In this document: positions 6,444 to 8,130 of the stretch, one piece after another | How positions within the stretch are numbered: position 1 is the stretch's first letter | Layout of the letters: each line of letters opens with the position of its first letter | Origin: Clostridium sp. CAG:451 | Lineage (GTDB): Bacteria > Bacillota_I > Bacilli_A > RF39 > UBA660 | NCBI GenBank assembly: GCA_000438295.1 | Contig: FR901068.1 | Span: forward strand, 1 to 8,130 | Direction: 5' to 3' | DNA length: 8,130 bases | Position numbers and translations under genes: made by a program | The notes under the pieces: generated by a model | Told to the model about the DNA's origin: nothing | The model's database searches: none | The model's input: only the letters and a program-made list of their open reading frames with translations

Positions 6444-7078
6444 TGTTAGTTAGTGCATCATTCTTAAGTAGTAAAGATATACCTAAGTTTTTAACTAAAC
6501 TTAATGATACTGATATTAATTATATTCATGTAGATGTAATGGATGGGGTTTATGTCAAGAATAAGACTATGCCTTTTAGAGAGATGAAGCATATTAGTGA
6601 TTATACTAGCAAAAGATTAGATGTTCATTTAATGGTTAAAAATCCTCTTAAGTATATAGATGATTATGCTTCACTAAATACAGAGTATATTACTATTCAT
6701 AAAGATATAGATGATAATTTATTAAAGTGTTTAAAAGAGATAAAAAGTTACTATATAAAAGCAGGTATTGCTCTAAAGAATGAAGATGAGATAAAAGATA
6801 TAATTCCCTATCTTCCATATATTGACTTAATCTTAGTAATGTCAGTTACCCCAGGAGCAGGGGGACAAGCATTTCAAGAGGAAGCAGTTGACAAATTAAA
6901 AGAGCTAAAAATCTTAAAAAATGAATATAAAGGTAAGTTTTCTTTCATAATTAATGTAGATGGGGGAATAAATAATAATACTATTGCTAAAGTAAAAGAT
7001 TATACAGATATGGTAGTAAGTGGTAGTTATCTTGCAGATTCTAATAATTTACAAGATACAATTGCTACTTTACGGTAA
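6443..7078 (+). CDS. rpe: Ribulose-phosphate 3-epimerase
   Basis: The enzyme interconverts ribulose 5-phosphate and xylulose 5-phosphate in the pentose phosphate pathway. The 211-residue TIM barrel is of normal length. Metal-binding and catalytic residues are in place: HVDVMDG (29-35, with H29 and D31), VHLM (61-64, with H62) and VDGG (172-175, with D173). The phosphate-binding part appears in VTPGAGGQ (135-142) and SGSYL (193-197). VTPGAGG differs from the common VEPGFGG, and the first strand reads VSASFLSS; both look like normal drift. The ATG overlaps the rsgA stop as TAATG (6441-6445). A textbook AAAGGAGGT at 6428-6436, within the last rsgA codons, drives translation. The rsgA-rpe order is common in Firmicutes. 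The thiN gene that often follows is absent here. Confidence 0.94.
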   Translation: MLVSASFLSSKDIPKFLTKLNDTDINYIHVDVMDGVYVKNKTMPFREMKHISDYTSKRLDVHLMVKNPLKYIDDYASLNTEYITIHKDIDDNLLKCLKEIKSYYIKAGIALKNEDEIKDIIPYLPYIDLILVMSVTPGAGGQAFQEEAVDKLKELKILKNEYKGKFSFIINVDGGINNNTIAKVKDYTDMVVSGSYLADSNNLQDTIATLR

Positions 7079-7097
7079 TAAAAAAATAGTTTATAAT
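7069..7097 (+). promoter_or_regulatory. Candidate internal promoter before the membrane protein gene
   Basis: TTTACG at 7069-7074, within the last codons of rpe, is separated by exactly 17 bp from a perfect TATAAT at 7092-7097. Transcription would start near 7104, just before the ribosome site. The gene could thus be expressed separately from the operon as well as by read-through, since no terminator separates it from rpe. Confidence 0.5.
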
Positions 7098-7120
7098 AAA
7101 AAAAGAATAGGAGGGTTACT

Positions 7121-7987
7121 ATGAATAATGAAAATAACACTAATCAAACTAATGAGCAGAATGTAGTTCCTAATATAAATGTTGTTAATGATACAAGTAC
7201 TATTCCTGTAGTAAATGATACACAACAAGAACAAACCCCACAACAAGCTCCACAACCACAGGCTACTAATAATTCAACTTCAGCAAAGTCTACTCCTAAG
7301 GTAGTAAAAGTAGAACATATTAAAGAAGTAGTAAAAGAAGTAAAACCAAAAGATGATAATTCAAATAAAGGTAAAGTAAAAGACCAACCAAATGATGGTA
7401 CTCCTCAAAAAGAAGTAGTAGTAAAGGAAAAAGGTGGCTTCTTTGGAAGATTTATTTTATTCTTATTTATAATTTTCTTGTTCGCTTTTGTTTATTATTT
7501 ACCAGAAATAAGTCAGTATATTGAAGATTATAAGAAAGCAAAAAGTGGCATAGAAGATGGTTCGATGAAAAGTGGTACTATGACTTGTACTTTAACTAAA
7601 GATAATAAAGACAATTTAAGTACTATTTACGAAACAACTTTTACTTATACTAAAAATAAACTAAAAAAGACAGAACAAGTTACGTCTTATAAGTTAAAAG
7701 ATGATGCTACTAGTACTGCTACTTTAGATGATTCTGAAAATGAATGTCAAGAACTTAAGTCAGCCTTAACTGGTGTAAGTGGTATAGAAGTTTCTTGTTC
7801 AAAAACAGCTGTTTTACAAAAGACTACACAAGTTATTGATTATACTAAATTTAATGCAGAGAAAGTTACTACTAATATTGCAGAATATAAAGGCTTTTAT
7901 CCAGAGTTTCAACTAGATCAGAGTGTAGCAGGTATTAGAAAAAACTTAGAAGATGCTGGTTATAGTTGTCAAGCTAGAGAATACTAG
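7121..7987 (+). CDS. Unrecognised single-pass membrane protein with disordered N-terminal tail
   Basis: I do not recognise a family with confidence. The 288-residue protein has three parts. Residues 1-105 are low in hydrophobics and rich in Asn, Gln, Thr and Pro, with VVNDT repeated at 21-25 and 30-34, then a Lys/Val/Glu stretch (about 60-104). A very hydrophobic helix follows (about 110-127). Residues 128-288 appear beta-rich, with many Thr and Lys, and contain four cysteines (C156, C209, C226, C283) that could form disulfides outside the cell. Lys and Arg before the helix and Asp/Glu after it predict an N-inside topology. The C-terminal part loosely recalls DUF1307/YehR-type lipoprotein domains, a weak impression. 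AGGAGGG at 7109-7115 lies 5 nt before the ATG. It follows rpe by 42 nt and may have its own promoter. Its long Thr-rich cytosolic tail beside a Ser/Thr kinase makes a kinase-substrate role conceivable, but unproven. Confidence 0.8.
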   Translation: MNNENNTNQTNEQNVVPNINVVNDTSTIPVVNDTQQEQTPQQAPQPQATNNSTSAKSTPKVVKVEHIKEVVKEVKPKDDNSNKGKVKDQPNDGTPQKEVVVKEKGGFFGRFILFLFIIFLFAFVYYLPEISQYIEDYKKAKSGIEDGSMKSGTMTCTLTKDNKDNLSTIYETTFTYTKNKLKKTEQVTSYKLKDDATSTATLDDSENECQELKSALTGVSGIEVSCSKTAVLQKTTQVIDYTKFNAEKVTTNIAEYKGFYPEFQLDQSVAGIRKNLEDAGYSCQAREY

Positions 7988-8016
7988 TTGAAATTATAAA
8001 AGATTTTTGATAGAAT
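7988..8016 (+). promoter_or_regulatory. Strong sigma-A-type promoter for the last, partial gene
   Basis: TTGAAA at 7988-7993 (five of six consensus bases) is followed by a 17-bp spacer and TAGAAT at 8011-8016 (five of six). It begins at the base after the preceding stop codon. Transcription would start near 8023, so the 5' leader is only about 25 nt and includes the first arm of the inverted repeat at 8030. Confidence 0.6.
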
Positions 8017-8029
8017 TTAGTTAAAGATA

Positions 8030-8129
8030 AGGAAGAGGTGATTAACTATGTATTTGTCAATCAATATGTTAAGTTTACAATTAGTTAACATGGGGGGGGG
8101 CAATTTATATAGATTAATCACTTCTTTTT
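8030..8129 (+). repeat. Inverted repeat whose left arm contains the ribosome binding site of the last gene
   Basis: Bases 8030-8045 can pair with 8114-8129: 13 Watson-Crick pairs plus three G-U pairs (8031, 8032, 8037), with eight perfect pairs in GTGATTAA/TTAATCAC (8038-8045 with 8114-8121). The left arm includes the GAGGTG ribosome site at 8035-8040. Inside the 68-nt loop, ATGTTAA (8066-8072) pairs exactly with TTAACAT (8085-8091). In RNA this could hide the start site; at DNA level it could also mark a fold-back end of an assembled contig. Confidence 0.5.
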
Positions 8130-8130
8130 A
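8048..8130 (+). CDS. Start of an unrecognised gene, cut by the window edge, with a nine-G run
   Basis: An ATG at 8048 follows GAGGTG (8035-8040) by 7 nt and a good promoter (7988-8016). An in-frame TGA at 8039-8041 excludes an earlier start. The frame is open for 27 codons to the window end; the product begins MYLSINMLSLQLVNMGGG and continues NLYRLITSF. Nothing in this short stretch identifies a family. Codons 15-18 contain nine consecutive G (8092-8100), and ATG codons at 8066 and 8090 are in the same frame but lack ribosome sites. Because the piece is so short, it could also be a leader peptide or not a gene; the upstream signals are the main support. Confidence 0.45.
   Translation, partial: MYLSINMLSLQLVNMGGGNLYRLITSF
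8092..8100 (+). repeat. Homopolymer run of nine G
   Basis: This is the longest G run in the window; the next longest are six G within Gly-coding parts of prpC (3150-3155 and 3417-3422). It falls within the early codons of the partial gene at 8048 and is of a length that can slip during replication, but also of a kind prone to sequencing error. Confidence 0.85.

Overview
The window is AT-rich bacterial DNA from a low-GC Bacillota. Strong AGGAGG-type ribosome sites, a Firmicutes-type rlmN-prpC-prkC-rsgA-rpe gene order and a PASTA-domain Ser/Thr kinase all point to Bacilli. The very AT-rich composition and short intergenic gaps would suit an uncultured gut or Erysipelotrichia/RF39-like relative, but that placement is inference. 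TGA ends fic, rlmN and prpC and tryptophan is read from TGG, so this is the standard bacterial code and not the Mycoplasma/Spiroplasma code. All supported genes are on the plus strand.

Left part (1-1947). The C-terminal end of a sensor histidine kinase enters from the left edge. It is followed by a small accessory block with its own extended -10 promoter and an 11-bp hairpin in the leader. The block holds a divergent CYTH-like protein (373-969), a stretch that looks like a decayed small gene (962-1186), and a class II Fic enzyme (1183-1929) with an intact catalytic motif and a built-in inhibitory helix. A weak hairpin plus T-run follows fic.

Centre (1968-7078). A tightly packed housekeeping operon starts at an extended -10 promoter: rlmN (23S rRNA A2503 methylation), prpC (PP2C phosphatase), prkC (PASTA kinase), rsgA (30S assembly GTPase) and rpe (ribulose-phosphate epimerase). 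The junctions overlap as ATGA, GTGA and TAATG, with one 15-nt gap, so the genes are probably translationally coupled. The kinase and phosphatase form an opposing pair. In other Firmicutes this pair responds to cell-wall fragments and tunes growth, translation and wall metabolism, and the ribosome-acting neighbours fit that theme.

Right part (7069-8130). A probable internal promoter at the end of rpe precedes an unrecognised single-pass membrane protein with a disordered Asn/Gln/Thr-rich cytoplasmic tail and a four-cysteine extracellular part. After it comes a good sigma-A-type promoter, then the start of another gene that runs off the edge. That last gene holds the two oddest signals in the window: a run of nine G in its early codons, which would act as an on/off frame switch if it slips, and an inverted repeat that would bury its ribosome binding site. 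Both lie at the window edge and could be artefacts, so they need checking. I saw no rRNA, tRNA, CRISPR array or insertion sequence.
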